Source: Notolepis coatsorum (Eukaryota > Chordata > Actinopteri > Aulopiformes > Paralepididae). From it: a DNA stretch of 64,000 nucleotides. The notes below the pieces were generated by a model. That model did no database searches. It saw only the letters and a program-made list of their open reading frames with translations, and had not been told where the DNA came from. The stretch lies in the NCBI GenBank assembly GCA_963971535.1, contig OZ020589.1, forward strand, positions 90,456,683 through 90,520,682. Reading direction: 5' to 3'. A program made the translations under genes and the position numbers. Positions 12,725-22,904 of the stretch are shown here, piece by piece (within the stretch, counting starts at the first letter, position 1; each line of letters opens with the position of its first letter).

Positions 12725-12890
12725 TTGGAAAATATTGTCCTTGAGCAAGGCACTTAACCCCTAACTGCTCCTAATGAGCATGTTGGCACCTTGAATGTTT
12801 GCCTCCGCCGTCAGTGTGTGAATGTGAGGCATGATTTGTGAAGCACTTTGGGTAAAAGTGCTATGGAAATGCAGTCCATTTACCTTTGAC
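12725..12890 (+). mobile_element. Headless tRNA-derived SINE fragment (family S1)
   Basis: Contains the conserved body tccttgagcaaggcacttaa, then cccctaactgctcc, a gcatgttggcaccttg block and a 3' end resembling gaagcactttgggtaaaagt. The same order, on the other strand, occurs in the complete copy at 37,826-38,060. The tRNA-like promoter head is missing here. Confidence 0.75.
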
Positions 12891-13280
12891 CTTTTAAACA
12901 GGTCATGTTTATGTCATGTTTACTTGTAGTGTTATATGTTAAGATGTAAGTATTATGTTGCACGGTCACAATGTAAACAATTGTATGGACCCCAGGAAGA
13001 ATAGCTACTGCAATGTTGTAGCTAATTGGGGATCCTAATAAACTAAACATATCTCTCCACTATATTCCTACTGGAGGTCCTTCTCATGTCACGGAGTGCA
13101 GGTTCCGAGAGTGAAAGCAGAAGAACTTTCTGATGTTGATGATACTGCATCAGGAACTGATTGGATGACGTCCATAGGGCCATCAGTTCTTGATGCATTG
13201 CCTTCAGCATTGAAAGAAACACCATAGATTGTGTATGCGCTGTATGAAAACCCATGAGTATAGATCCATTTGGAAGTCGC

Positions 13281-13436
13281 CGTCGCTGTGATCGTAATAA
13301 AATAAAATGTGATTCTTTGCCATCGCTGTGATCGTAATAAAATGAAATGTGATTCTTTGCCGTCGCTGTGATCGTAATAAAATGAAATGTGATTATTTGC
13401 CGTCGCTGTGATCGTAATAAAATGAAATGTGATTAT
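13281..13436 (+). repeat. Four tandem copies of a 40-bp unit
   Basis: Units start at 13,281, 13,321, 13,361 and 13,401, each reading cgtcgctgtgatcgtaataa then aatgaaatgtgattctttgc with one to three substitutions. Confidence 0.97.
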
Positions 13437-14040
13437 GGAAGGTCTTCGCATGGTGTTTTAGTGTTGTTGCTGTGATGTGCTTGGGCTGGATAGTAGATTT
13501 AAGACAAAACATTTCATTCACAATGTGCAGCGTATGCTAAATCTGTCCACAGTCACATGATTGGCTATTGGGGGGCGATGATGTCGCTGCCTGGAGGAAT
13601 GGATGAAAGGTGGTGAGATACCTGTACGGTGCCTGTTGGATTTAGCATAAACCGGCTTAAAAAGGGCATGTCACCAATTTTAAGAATTCACTAAATGTTA
13701 TTTCTGTGGCTCAAGACAGTTCAGTCAGTATTTGTGAAACACCCACCACACTCTCCTAAAGCTAGAAACCAGAGAGAAAAGAACCCTCCATTTGGTGATG
13801 TCACTGCCCTTGGGGGGCAGGACGATGGGATGGGAAAAGTGCAGAGAGACATTTCGACTCAGTGCATGTGTGTGTGTGTTCCTGTGGGTCGCCCATCTTA
13901 CATGTGTGTGTTAATCTGCATGACAAATAAAGACTTCTTGCCTACTGAAAAGTATATGCACTCCATACTTGGTTGGGGTCCTTTTGCATGAATCAATGCG
14001 GCATGGCATGGAGGCAACCAATTACAGTATGTCCTATAGC
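13437..14040. other. Unassigned spacer
   Basis: No supported gene. A short TG run lies at about 13,863-13,880. Confidence 0.45.
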
Positions 14041-14165
14041 GTGCACAGTTATACACAGCCTCTAGGTGGCAGCGTGCACAGCCGTACACAGCCTCTAGAT
14101 GGCAGCATGCACAGCCGTACACAGCCTCTAGGTGGCAGCATGCACAGCTATATACAGCCTCTAGA
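14041..14165 (+). repeat. 33-bp minisatellite, left block
   Basis: About four units of cagcctctagatggcagc plus a tgcacagcc[a/g]taca segment. The same unit, in the same orientation, makes the larger right block at 15,818-16,280. Confidence 0.93.
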
Positions 14166-14169
14166 GAGT

Positions 14170-14350
14170 AGCCTCCAGCTGCAGCCTCGGAGATTGGTCC
14201 AGATTGGGCAACTTCCGCCCAGCCACAAGATAATTTCTCCTGTGACAGGACAATGCGCTGATTGGCGGAAAGTACGGAAGTATCTCGAAGTACGTCTGAC
14301 GTATCTCGAATTACGTCTGACGTTTATCTACGTTAACGAACGTTAATTCA
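14170..14350. repeat. Left arm of a ~180-bp inverted repeat
   Basis: This arm (ccagctgcagcctcggagat, ttccgcccagccacaagata, caatgcgctgattggcggaa) is the near-exact reverse complement of 15,630-15,805. It ends in acgtctgacgt-type motifs. The arms enclose about 1.28 kb. Confidence 0.92.
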
Positions 14351-14520
14351 ACGTTGTATTCATAAGATAAGATAAATTCAGCAGCATGGGGAGGGCCGGG
14401 GGGAGGGGAGGTACAGGTAGTAGAAAACATAGAGGTACAGGTCACATAATTATAGTACAGTGGAGAAGTAAAAATAGAATAAAAAGGCAGTGTAAACAAT
14501 ATACAATATTATTAACTCTA
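14351..14520 (-). mobile_element. LINE 3' fragment with (AAGAT)-type tail
   Basis: Starts with cataagataagataaattca and continues with blocks (ggggaggtacaggt, agtaaaaatagaataaaaaggcagtgtaaa) matching the better-preserved copy at 36,951-37,210. No coding sequence. Confidence 0.65.
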
Positions 14521-14956
14521 ATAATAACACGCCTCGCGGGCTCATTATAATACGAGAGCCGTGGGTCTGCATTGTATAGAGCGGATCCCCCGGCCGTATT
14601 CAAGCGCTGGAGCGCTTTGCGATGGATCAAAATTAGATGGGAATCAAATGTATTGTCATCATACAGCACCTATATATAGCAGCTATATAATGGAATAGAC
14701 TGTATTAATATAGTAGTAATAATAGTAGTTGGCTAGTTGCGCGCTTCTGGCCATCTCCCGCAGTGCGCGCATACACACATACTGTATACAGTACGTGCAA
14801 AATTAGTTGTCAAGAGCCAATCGCACAGGTTGCCTCATCTCATCTGGCTCTGCAAATAGATCTAGAGTCTGAATATCATATATAGCCTGCTGATGATCTC
14901 TCTCTCTCGTCAAATCCATTCTGAGAACGGAATGCAGTGCCCGCGACGCGGGTCTT

Positions 14957-15453
14957 GATTGATTGATTGATTGATTGAAAATTGTATTAACAGATTGCAG
15001 AATGGGTACAATACAGTACAGCTCAATACACACAATTGTTAAGGGTATGCAGACCAGAGAAAGACTTTCGTCTTGTTTACATCAGGGTCCCCCATTTTCA
15101 ATTCATCATAACATATGACATACACGACATACAGATAGACAGTACTGCTACATCTATACATTTATGACATACCAGATTTGCAAATACAGTATTGTTTGTG
15201 ATACAAAAAGAGTCCAGAAAAGAGAGTATACATTTGACGTAGAAACTGTACATTGGAGGAGGTTGGGTAGGTGGGGGGGGGGGGACTGTACATTGGAGGT
15301 GGTTGGGGGGGGGGGGGGGGGGTGGGGGGGGGTCGGGTAGGATGGGTGGGTGGGTGGGGGACACTGTACAACTGTACAAGCAAAACTGTACATTGGAATA
15401 TTGACAAAACCATACTTGGTCATTTACTGTACATTGGAGGGGGTTGGGTTACA
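14957..15453 (-). mobile_element. 5'-truncated 3' end of family-A LINE
   Basis: The (ATTG)n tail (14,957-14,977) is followed by the conserved 3' terminus (acagattgcagaatgggtac, agaaagactttcgtcttgtt) and then G-rich units of ctgtacattggaggnggttg with long G-runs (15,270-15,360). It lies in the spacer of the inverted-arm structure. Confidence 0.9.
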
Positions 15454-15629
15454 ACACAGGAGCAGAGTATAAACAACAGTACAGGAATGAGAAACAGTCT
15501 AAATGGGTTTTAACATTTTAGTTTATTTCATGCGGATATGATCTGTAATACCTGATCGGTACAATATCTACTAACCTGATCAATACAAGCCCCCCCCCCT
15601 CTCGTCAGCGCAGACGTACTTGCTTTTGA

Positions 15630-15810
15630 TTTTGACGTTCAATTAACACGTTCGCTAACGGACGTAGAGAAACGTCAGACGTACGTCAGACGTACTTCGA
15701 GATACTTCCGTACTTTCCGCCAATCAGCGCATTGTCCTGTCACGGGAGAAATAATCTTGTGGCTGGGCGGAAGTTGCCCAATCTGGACCAATCTCCGGGG
15801 CTGCAGCTGG
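15630..15810. repeat. Right arm of the ~180-bp inverted repeat
   Basis: Reverse complement of 14,170-14,350 with few differences. Followed directly by the right 33-bp array. Confidence 0.92.
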
Positions 15811-15817
15811 ACCCTAT

Positions 15818-16280
15818 TGCCTCTAGATGGCAGCATGCACAGCCATACACAGCCTCTATGTGGCAGCATGCACAGCTATACACAGCCTCTAGATGGCAGC
15901 ATGCACAGTCATACACAGCCTCTAGGTGGCAGCGTGCACAGCCTCTAGATGGCAGCATGCACAGCCATACACAGCCTCTAGGTGGCAGCATGCACAGCTA
16001 TACACAGCCTCTAGATGGCAGCATGCACAGTCATACACAGCCTCTAGGTGGCAGCGTGCACAGCCTTTAGGTGGCAGCATGCACAGCCGTACACAGCCTC
16101 TAGATGGCAGCATGCACAGCTATACACAGCCTCTAGGTGGCAGCATGCACAGCCATACACAGCCTCTAGGTAGCAGCATGCACAGCCGTACACAGCCTCT
16201 AGATGGCAGCATGCACAGCTATACACAGCCTCTAGGTGGCAGCATGCACAGCCATACACAGCCTCTAGATGGCAGCACAT
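15818..16280 (+). repeat. 33-bp minisatellite, right block
   Basis: About fourteen units of cctctagatggcagcatgca plus cagccatacacag. At least two shortened units lack the catacacag segment (near 15,930-15,945 and 16,055-16,065). The alternating a/g and c/t variants suggest a two-unit higher-order repeat. Confidence 0.95.
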
Positions 16281-16842
16281 TCATTATCAGCATCCTGGTC
16301 CAGTTTTTACCAACTTAACTTTTTTTAATATCTGAAATGTACACCTTCACATAAATGTCTAGAATATATTTGAGTATCTATGATATTTATGATAGAACTG
16401 AATACTTTGCACACCCTCCACCCTCCCAAAAAACAACTAACAAAAGAAATGTTCAAAAAGGCTTTGGGATCAGATGAATACTCAGGGAACAGACCTGCTC
16501 AGGCTTATTAAAAGGAACGTGATCATCTTTTCTCTCTCAGAGGAATGTGTGTATAGATAACAACCTGCATGACCCATCATTTATTCAGTGTCTTGTGTTT
16601 GTTTCTTGGGGTCCAGCTCATACATCTCAGATGTCAAGGCTTCATCTGTGGGGCTCTGCTTGTGCCTAAAAAGAGAGGAAATAGATGTTTCTTATTATTA
16701 TTATAAATTTTTTTTATTGTGGATTAGAGACATCATCCAAGGGATAAAACCATGATAAAATGCAAGCACCTATTTGCATCATGGTCCCTGGTATTAAAAA
16801 ACAGGACATACATCAACATAAAACAACATCATAAAACATTAA
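16281..16842. other. Unassigned stretch left of the DIRS-type element
   Basis: No gene seen. The part 16,695-16,840 (tttttttattgtggattaga, gcatcatggtccctggtatt) resembles a LINE 3' end in style, but no second copy in the window confirms it. Confidence 0.4.
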
Positions 16843-17014
16843 GTTATGTTACGTCATAGCTTACGCTCTGCGCTCTACTGGAATATATCCCATATCCAGT
16901 CTATATACTGAACACATTTCTCCACATGTACCTATACACACCCATCCGCCTGGCCACACCCCCATCCGCTCCTCTACATAAGCAGGGGTGTGGCCATACT
17001 AACAGCTCCTTCCC
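16843..17014 (+). repeat. Left inverted terminal repeat of the DIRS-type element
   Basis: The outer ~21 bases are unique to the left tip. From 16,864 (cgctctgcgctctactggaa) to 17,014 it is the near-identical reverse complement of 21,411-21,561. Confidence 0.92.
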
Positions 17015-17158
17015 TATTTTCACCACGGCGAGTGTCTGTATACACCACTTGAGTTTAGTGTAAAATGGTTGGCAAGGAGTTACGTTGAAGAGAAGGAGCT
17101 GCGTTGACATTATATCTTTGTTTTCTCTCTCACTATTTTTCGAGGAAATACAGCGATA

Positions 17159-17311
17159 ATGTCTTCGCCACCGGAGTGTCTAGAAGATTATGATCATTCT
17201 GACCTCCATTGGAGCTTCGTAGTAGGGGCTTGCGTCGCTGAGAAATCCCCGCCGGCATTACCTCCGGCTCTACAGTTGGACACTTTGCTTGGGAGGCGCT
17301 CTGCAGTGTGA
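17159..17311 (+). CDS. Short 50-residue reading frame at the 5' side of the DIRS-type element
   Basis: Begins at an ATG about 145 bp after the left terminal repeat, where the first reading frame (gag) of a DIRS element would be expected. It encodes 50 residues starting MSSPPECLEDYDHSDLHWSF, acidic near the N-terminus and proline-rich later, and stops at TGA. I do not recognise a domain. Downstream frames are interrupted by many stops, so this is either a remnant of a gag-like gene or a chance frame. The position and in-context ATG are the only arguments for it. Confidence 0.3.
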   Translation: MSSPPECLEDYDHSDLHWSFVVGACVAEKSPPALPPALQLDTLLGRRSAV

Positions 17312-19127
17312 GGGCTGGCGGCCTCTCTGGGGCGGGGGATGTTTTTGCAACACGAGCGCCAGGTGTGTTGGTTGTGGGGGGAACAGCTACACGTCCTGCT
17401 CCAGGCTGGTATCCTTTTTTCGCTGCCTCTTAGCGGCGTGGAGAGGGTTCTGGTTTGATGCCCACGTTAACATGAGCTCCTCATCGGGAGCTTTGTTTTA
17501 CTGGGACCGTGATTCCGAATCTGCGGTTCAATTCCCCGGGTCTCTGGACAAACGGATACCCTCTGTCGCCGCGCTGGCCCCGTCTTTTCAAAGAAATGAA
17601 AAACCCCGGTGCGAGGGAGGTGAGCTTGGTGTTTCATTATGAGAATATCTCCATGCTCAAGTCGGCTGTAGTCCGCGAGGGACTTGTTGCCGGCTCCGCT
17701 ATGGTAAACACCGTTCTATAGTGGGACGTGTGGCCTTCTTTTTCTCTTCTCTCTTCGGATGAGAAGAGGGAAAGATAGCGGCTGTCTGAAGTGTTGGCCT
17801 GTATTGCTTTTCTCACATTGTACAGTTTCAGTGGTAGCTGCTTATCTTGCTTCCTAGCCGGGTTGAGCTACCTGTTAGCCAGTTAGCTGTTTAGCTACGA
17901 CGTTAGCTGCCATTACGTTCGCTCGGCTGGGAACGTTAGCTTTATTCTATCAGTTAGCCTAGAGTTAGCTGTTAGCTTGTGCTACAACCGTTAAACATTA
18001 GCCGTGAGAATAGCAGGCCCTAGCACTCTGACTACGACATCATCTTTGACAGAAGATGTAATCGGGCCTGCACCATGACCGGCTGCAGGAGGGGGCCGTC
18101 TCGCCGGAGCGAGGCTCCGGCCATAGCTTCTTTTTAGCCCCGCCAGCGAGAGGCCTTTCGTCAACGTGGAGACCAGCCTGTGTTGCGGCCTTTTCGTCCT
18201 GCGTTCGTTGGTGCAGGTAAGGTGTCCATTGGACATTACCCCACTCTTCCTTCCTCCCCCTCCCGAATGTTTTGTTAATAACGATGTTTTTCCAAAACGT
18301 ATGTTGCTTCACTACATTGGGAGATACGACATGTGCTGTGTGTGAATTGTCTTGGTTGTTTGTATAGCTTGGGTAGCGTTGACCAAAGCTTGTGCTTTTC
18401 TCTCTACCTAGAAACAGCGTTGTTTTTTACGTGAGTAAAATGAACTGGGTTTTTGTTGTATGATGAGAAGTTGTGTGTGTTCATGTAACGTTAGACAACG
18501 TGGCTGAGCACACAACTGGCTGGGTTACCCTACAATGCTGCGCATAGTGGCATGTGATCGAGGGATGAGTCCCTCTCTCAACTTGTGATGACAATAACAG
18601 GTGGCAAGTTTTTTCACACATGAACAGGGCTGTGCCTGTTCAAACAAGGTCTTCGGCTGTGCTGGCGTGCATGATGTAAAGCTTACTCTACACATTGGGG
18701 TCGTATCAGGGGTAAGGTGGTGAGGGGTGGGTTTTTCCCCGGTTTCCCCCTTTTTCTGATTGGTCAGGGGGTTGGACCTCTTGTCCTTCGGGCTTCCTGT
18801 CACGTTGCTGGGTCAGCGTGTCACAGGGTAGGGAGGGGGGGGGGGGGAGTTTCCTGGTCCCACGCCATATTTGGGCGGTGGGTCACGGAATTCCCCCCGC
18901 CATAGAGTACGTCACTGGGCGCGTTTCTATTGGTTGTGAGACTTCCGTGAGTTCTTTTCAGGCTCCATGTTGTGGACCTCTGTTATTGTCAAGATGAGTT
19001 ATGCGGTGCGTGAGAACTTAAAAATAAGTTCTGCTCTGTTGTATGTGTCTTGAGCTTGGTAGGTGATGCAATGCAGTAGAGACAATTTGTTCTTCTGCTC
19101 TGCTCCCTACTAGTAGTGTATATTGGG

Positions 19128-19260
19128 TCAGAGTCTCCTCCTCAGGGAGTTTCAGAGCCTCCTCCTCAGGGAGTTTCAAAGCCTCCTCGGTGAGTTTCAG
19201 AACCTCCCTCTCAGTGAGGGAGCCTCCTCAAGAGTTTCAGAGCCTCCTCCTTAGAGAGTC
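19128..19260 (+). repeat. ~24-bp imperfect tandem repeat inside the DIRS-type element
   Basis: Several copies of cagagcctcctcctcaggga plus gttt, with deletions in later copies. Confidence 0.85.
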
Positions 19261-21268
19261 TTAGTCCAATTGTTACATGAATCTTTTTGACACGTAGCTC
19301 AATGTTGCATATATCTTTTCAATTATTACTCACGTGGGAAGTCTCTCTCTGGGGGTTCCCTGTCTCCTCTCTTTTATAGGGCAGGGTTGACAGGGGTGTT
19401 TTCCCTCGGGCGCGTCATATGGGACCCATATCTGTGTCTTGGCCAGCTTCCTGCCGCTCTCCCAGGCGGCAATGGAGGGAATGTTATCTGGGTTCTTGTT
19501 AGAATTACCATTGATATGTTTTGGGTCTCGACGTGTACATAGTGCTGGCCCTGGGTGCTTCTGTGTGAAACCACGCATGGGCTTGCGCGCCTTGGTTGCT
19601 CATCATTGAAACAGCGTTTTTATGGGGCAACTAGGATGGAGTTTTGTCTCTTCCGAGCGCCAGTGTACTAGGTTAGTCTCGATGAATTCTCGTTCTTCTC
19701 TGGGGGGAGATAACGGAATAGATCAAAGCGTTGGCGGAGGGGTCTCACGCCTTTGGGGTGGGCCACCGGGCGCGGCTTGGTGGCGCCCTCTGTGATGTTT
19801 TAGATCGACACGCGTACCTACCCCCCGACTGGGGATGGCAGCGTGATTAGGACACAGGACTGGTTCTGGTCGCGCCGGATTAGGTCAGTTAACCCGTTGT
19901 CTGCCGGGGCGCAGATCTGCTGTTCTGGTACCCTGATGGACTTGTGCTTTTTCAGGGGGAAAATGCCGGGTCGGCCCGGGCGTTGCAGGGTTTGATGTTA
20001 TGGAGGTGTTCGTGGTTATGTCACTGCGTGTTATCCTTCACTGTTGCTTGGTCCATATTGTGTTGTACCTTGCGCTGTGCTAAAGGAGCCTGGTCCTTCT
20101 CCATTCTTTTTTCGCCCCTCTCTTCTCCTGCGTGGCGGGGCTGGGAGGGGGCTGTCGAGGTAGTTCTTGTATCCCTCTGGCATCCCTGTGTACATCCCGG
20201 TCCGCCGGGCCCAGGTCCGAACTCGTTCTCGTCGACCTGTTGGCCTGGGTTAACCCCTTCTTGAGAACTGAAACACTTGTACTGCTGTATAGCCGGTGTA
20301 TACCCGCAGTTGTGTTTGAGGTTTTTCTTGGGGGGGGTTATAGGAACAACCGCCTCCTGTTAGGTGGTGGTTGGTTTCCAGGTGTGTTGGTAGCGGAGTC
20401 GACTCTCGGGTTAGGCCGGGCTTGACCCCGTCTGCCTGCGAGTGTGCCCCCGCACCTTTCATGATGTCTGCCAATCGTGTCTGCCTTCTCTGCCTCGGCC
20501 CCTCTAGAGGGTTGGGTTTTTTGTGGAGGCTGCGACATGGTGCACAGCATACCGTACGCCCCTTCTGCCGGGGTGCTGTTTTCAGCAGACCCCTTTGGCG
20601 CCTGTCTAGTCCGCAGTGCTCCAGGCTCAGGTTGAGCCTTTTTGACCTGTTACCTGGATTGAGGGATCAACCTCTTTGGGGGTTGTCTCCCCGGTGCGCT
20701 GCCTGGTCCCGCTGTGGGTGTAGCCTCTTGAGTGCTTCAGGGCGGCGTGCTGTAGGGGGGAAGGGCCTGCTCTTGGATGGGCCCTGTCCGATACGCTGGC
20801 GATGTAGGGGGTGGTGTCACTAGTGACCGCCTGGTGGGGTCTCGATGCTGCGGTGTCGTTGGCCTCACCAGGCCCCCTTTTCCAGGGGGCCCAGTCCCTT
20901 CCTGGGGCTGGGTCCTCCTTCGCGCTCTGCTGCTACGGCCTTGCCACGGGGTTGGGTTTTTGCCCTTGGCCCCGTGATATTAGGGGTTGTAACGGGGGTT
21001 GTAACGAACGGGGTTGTTCCCGTTCGTTCCCTAGTGGCATGTGGGTTGCGCGTTTGTGTAATCGTGGGTTCTTCTGTGGGAAGGTAAGTCCCACGGTCTG
21101 CTCACCCTGTGCGTTTGAGTTGCTAAACCCCTCTTCGCACAGTCGGATCCGATTCCCTCCCATCCTCCACTAGGGGGGTCCGGGGGCTCGGGTCCTCCCC
21201 GGTTCTGATGGTTGTGGGGTGCCTCGGCGGGTACATTTGTCAAGCTTCCGCTCTGCTCAGCTCCTGTG

Positions 21269-21359
21269 TTCCAGTAGAGCGCAGAGCGTAAGCTATGACG
21301 TAACATAACATACGGTTATCTATATAACCATAGTTATGTGAGTAATAGCGAGCGCTCTG
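21269..21359. repeat. Internal complementary region of the DIRS-type element
   Basis: The part 21,269-21,309 is the reverse complement of the left tip (16,843-16,883). The part 21,307-21,359 is the reverse complement of the right tip (21,555-21,607). Only the AAC at 21,307-21,309 is shared. In DIRS elements such a segment is thought to template the joining of the two cDNA ends into a circle. Confidence 0.9.
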
Positions 21360-21410
21360 TGCTGGACTCACTGAGGACCCCGTGGTCTTCGTCTTGGTGG
21401 TGAAAGACTT

Positions 21411-21607
21411 GGGAAGGAGCTGTTAGTATGGCCACACTCCTGCTTATGTAGAGGAGCGGATGGGGGTGTGGCCAGGCGGATGGGTGTGTATAGGTACATG
21501 TGGAGAAATGTATTCAGTATATAGACTGGATATGGGATATATTCCAGTAGAGCGCAGAGCGCTCGCTATTACTCACATAACTATGGTTATATAGATAACC
21601 GTATGTT
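21411..21607 (-). repeat. Right inverted terminal repeat of the DIRS-type element
   Basis: The part 21,411-21,561 pairs with the left repeat. The outer 46 bases are unique to the right tip and contain the self-complementary ggttatatagataacc. Confidence 0.92.
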
Positions 21608-22740
21608 CTGTCACTTTATTGAAGGAGTTTGATCGTAATAATTTAGGAAAAACCTGTCAAATAACAGTGTTTCAATGCTCAACTTTAAGTTCTGTCACTT
21701 TATTGAAGGAGTTTGATCGTAATAATTTAGGAAAAACCTGTGAAATAACAGTGTTTCACTGCTGAACTTTAAGTTCTGTCACTTAATTGAAGGAGTTTGA
21801 TCGTAATAATTTAGGAAAAACCTGTCAAACAACAGTGTTTCACTGCTGAACTTTAAGTTCTGTCACTTAATTGAAGGAGTTTGATCGTAATAATTTTCAG
21901 TTGGGGGGGCAGGTGGCGCACGGAGATTACGTTCGTCACCAACACCGGGAGACACTGGATTCGCCTCGAATCCAGCTCCCGGCATTGCTATCAGCTTGGC
22001 TGGCCTCTCACACTGATACAATTGGCTGTATCAGGGGGTGGGAAAGCTGAAGGGTGGGTCCTGGGCGTTGTGGACAGCGACCCCTACAGTTCGGTCGGGG
22101 CACCTGCTCAGCAAGGGTTGGAACTAAGGAGAGATAGTGTGGCCTCCCACACGCTACACTCTCCCCGTTGAGAACCTGCGCGGCCAGGTTGGCCTGCCCC
22201 AGGCTGCACATGCGTCGGAGGAAAGCATGTGACAGTCTCCGGTCTCCCGGACCAACAGTAGGCGAAAGTACGCAACAACCAGGAAGGGTGGGATGGGAGA
22301 AAAATCGGGAAAAAGGAGGGGAAGAAAGATAAAAAAAAAAAATAACAGTTTCACTGCTGAACTTTAAGTTCTGTCACTTTATTGAAGGAGTTTGATCGTA
22401 ATAATTTAGGAAAAACCTGTGAAATAACAGTGTTTCACTGCTGAACTTTAAGTTCTGTCACTTTATTGAAGGAGTTTGATCGTAATAATTTAGGAAAAAC
22501 CTGTGACATAACAGTGTTTCACTGCTGAACTTTAGTTATGTCACTTAATTGAAGGAGTTTGATCGTAATAATGTAGGGAAAACTTGTGAAATAACAGTGT
22601 TTCACTGCTGAACTTTAAGTTCTGTCACTGTCACAAGTTCTGTCAAGGTGTTTGATCATAATAATGTAGGAAAAAACCTGTAAAATAACAGTGGTTCACT
22701 GCTGAACCTAACCTGTCAATTAACAGTGGTTCTCTGCAAA
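21604..22740 (+). repeat. 84-bp tandem array interrupted by a SINE
   Basis: Units of about 84 bp (gttctgtcactttattgaag, gagtttgatcgtaataattt, aggaaaaacctgtgaaataa, cagtgtttcactgctgaact) begin near 21,604, 21,688, 21,772 and 21,857, and resume after the SINE near 22,368, 22,452, 22,536 and 22,619, with the last units decayed. The array starts exactly at the right end of the DIRS-type element. Confidence 0.95.
21900..22345 (+). mobile_element. tRNA-derived SINE, ~450 bp (family S2), copy 1
   Basis: The 5' head has an A-box-like ggtggcgcacggagat and a B-box-like sequence near 21,958-21,972 (decayed: ggattcgcctcgaatcc). The body (ttgtggacagcgacccctac, a cacctgctcagcaa block, cctcccacacgctacactct, gcatgtgacagtctccggtc) matches the minus-strand copies at 25.2-25.7 and 38.1-38.5 kb. 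It ends in an A-rich tract. It splits an 84-bp unit. Confidence 0.85.
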
Positions 22741-22900
22741 AATAATAAACAAAATTATCTGTAAATTAATTGCTTTTCCACTTTATTTTAATTCTGGTAT
22801 TTTAATGTGATTTTACAGTAAATCTTTGGGCACCTAGCTGCCAGACATTTACTGTTTTTTACAGTTAATTTTTTTTACAGTGTTATATCATTTCTCTTCT
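22741..22900. other. AT-rich spacer, possible small inverted-repeat element
   Basis: Contains attttacagtaaatctttgg and ttttttacagttaatttttt-like motifs typical of small AT-rich fish elements, but I could not define ends or a target duplication. Confidence 0.35.
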
Positions 22901-22904
22901 CTCT

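Larger units (their letters stand above)
16843..21607 (+). mobile_element. DIRS-type (tyrosine-recombinase) retroelement, non-autonomous or decayed
   Basis: A 4,765-bp element. The left end starts GTTATGTTACGTCATAGC and the right end finishes GATAACCGTATGTT, so both carry the trinucleotide GTT. Inside these unlike tips the ends share ~150-bp inverted repeats (16,864-17,014 and 21,411-21,561). Just before the right repeat lies a 91-bp region (21,269-21,359). Its first part is the reverse complement of the left tip and its second part that of the right tip, and the two overlap in exactly one AAC. This is the terminal-repeat and internal-complementary-region layout known for DIRS1-group elements. 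I could not recognise reverse transcriptase, RNase H, methyltransferase or tyrosine recombinase in the GC-rich interior. Orientation is inferred from the complementary region lying at the right. Confidence 0.85.

Noticed and set aside
13898-16318. Frames rich in Cys-Ala-Cys-Cys-His and Gly-Ser-Met-His
   Set aside because: Translations of the 33-bp minisatellite in several frames; not zinc-finger proteins.
20371-20823. 150-residue frame in the DIRS-type element
   Set aside because: GC-rich DNA gives long chance frames here; no domain is recognisable and neighbouring frames are equally open.
16843-21607. Classical DNA transposon with terminal inverted repeats
   Set aside because: The two outer tips differ from each other and are both represented in an internal fused complement, and no target duplication is visible; this fits DIRS rather than cut-and-paste transposons.
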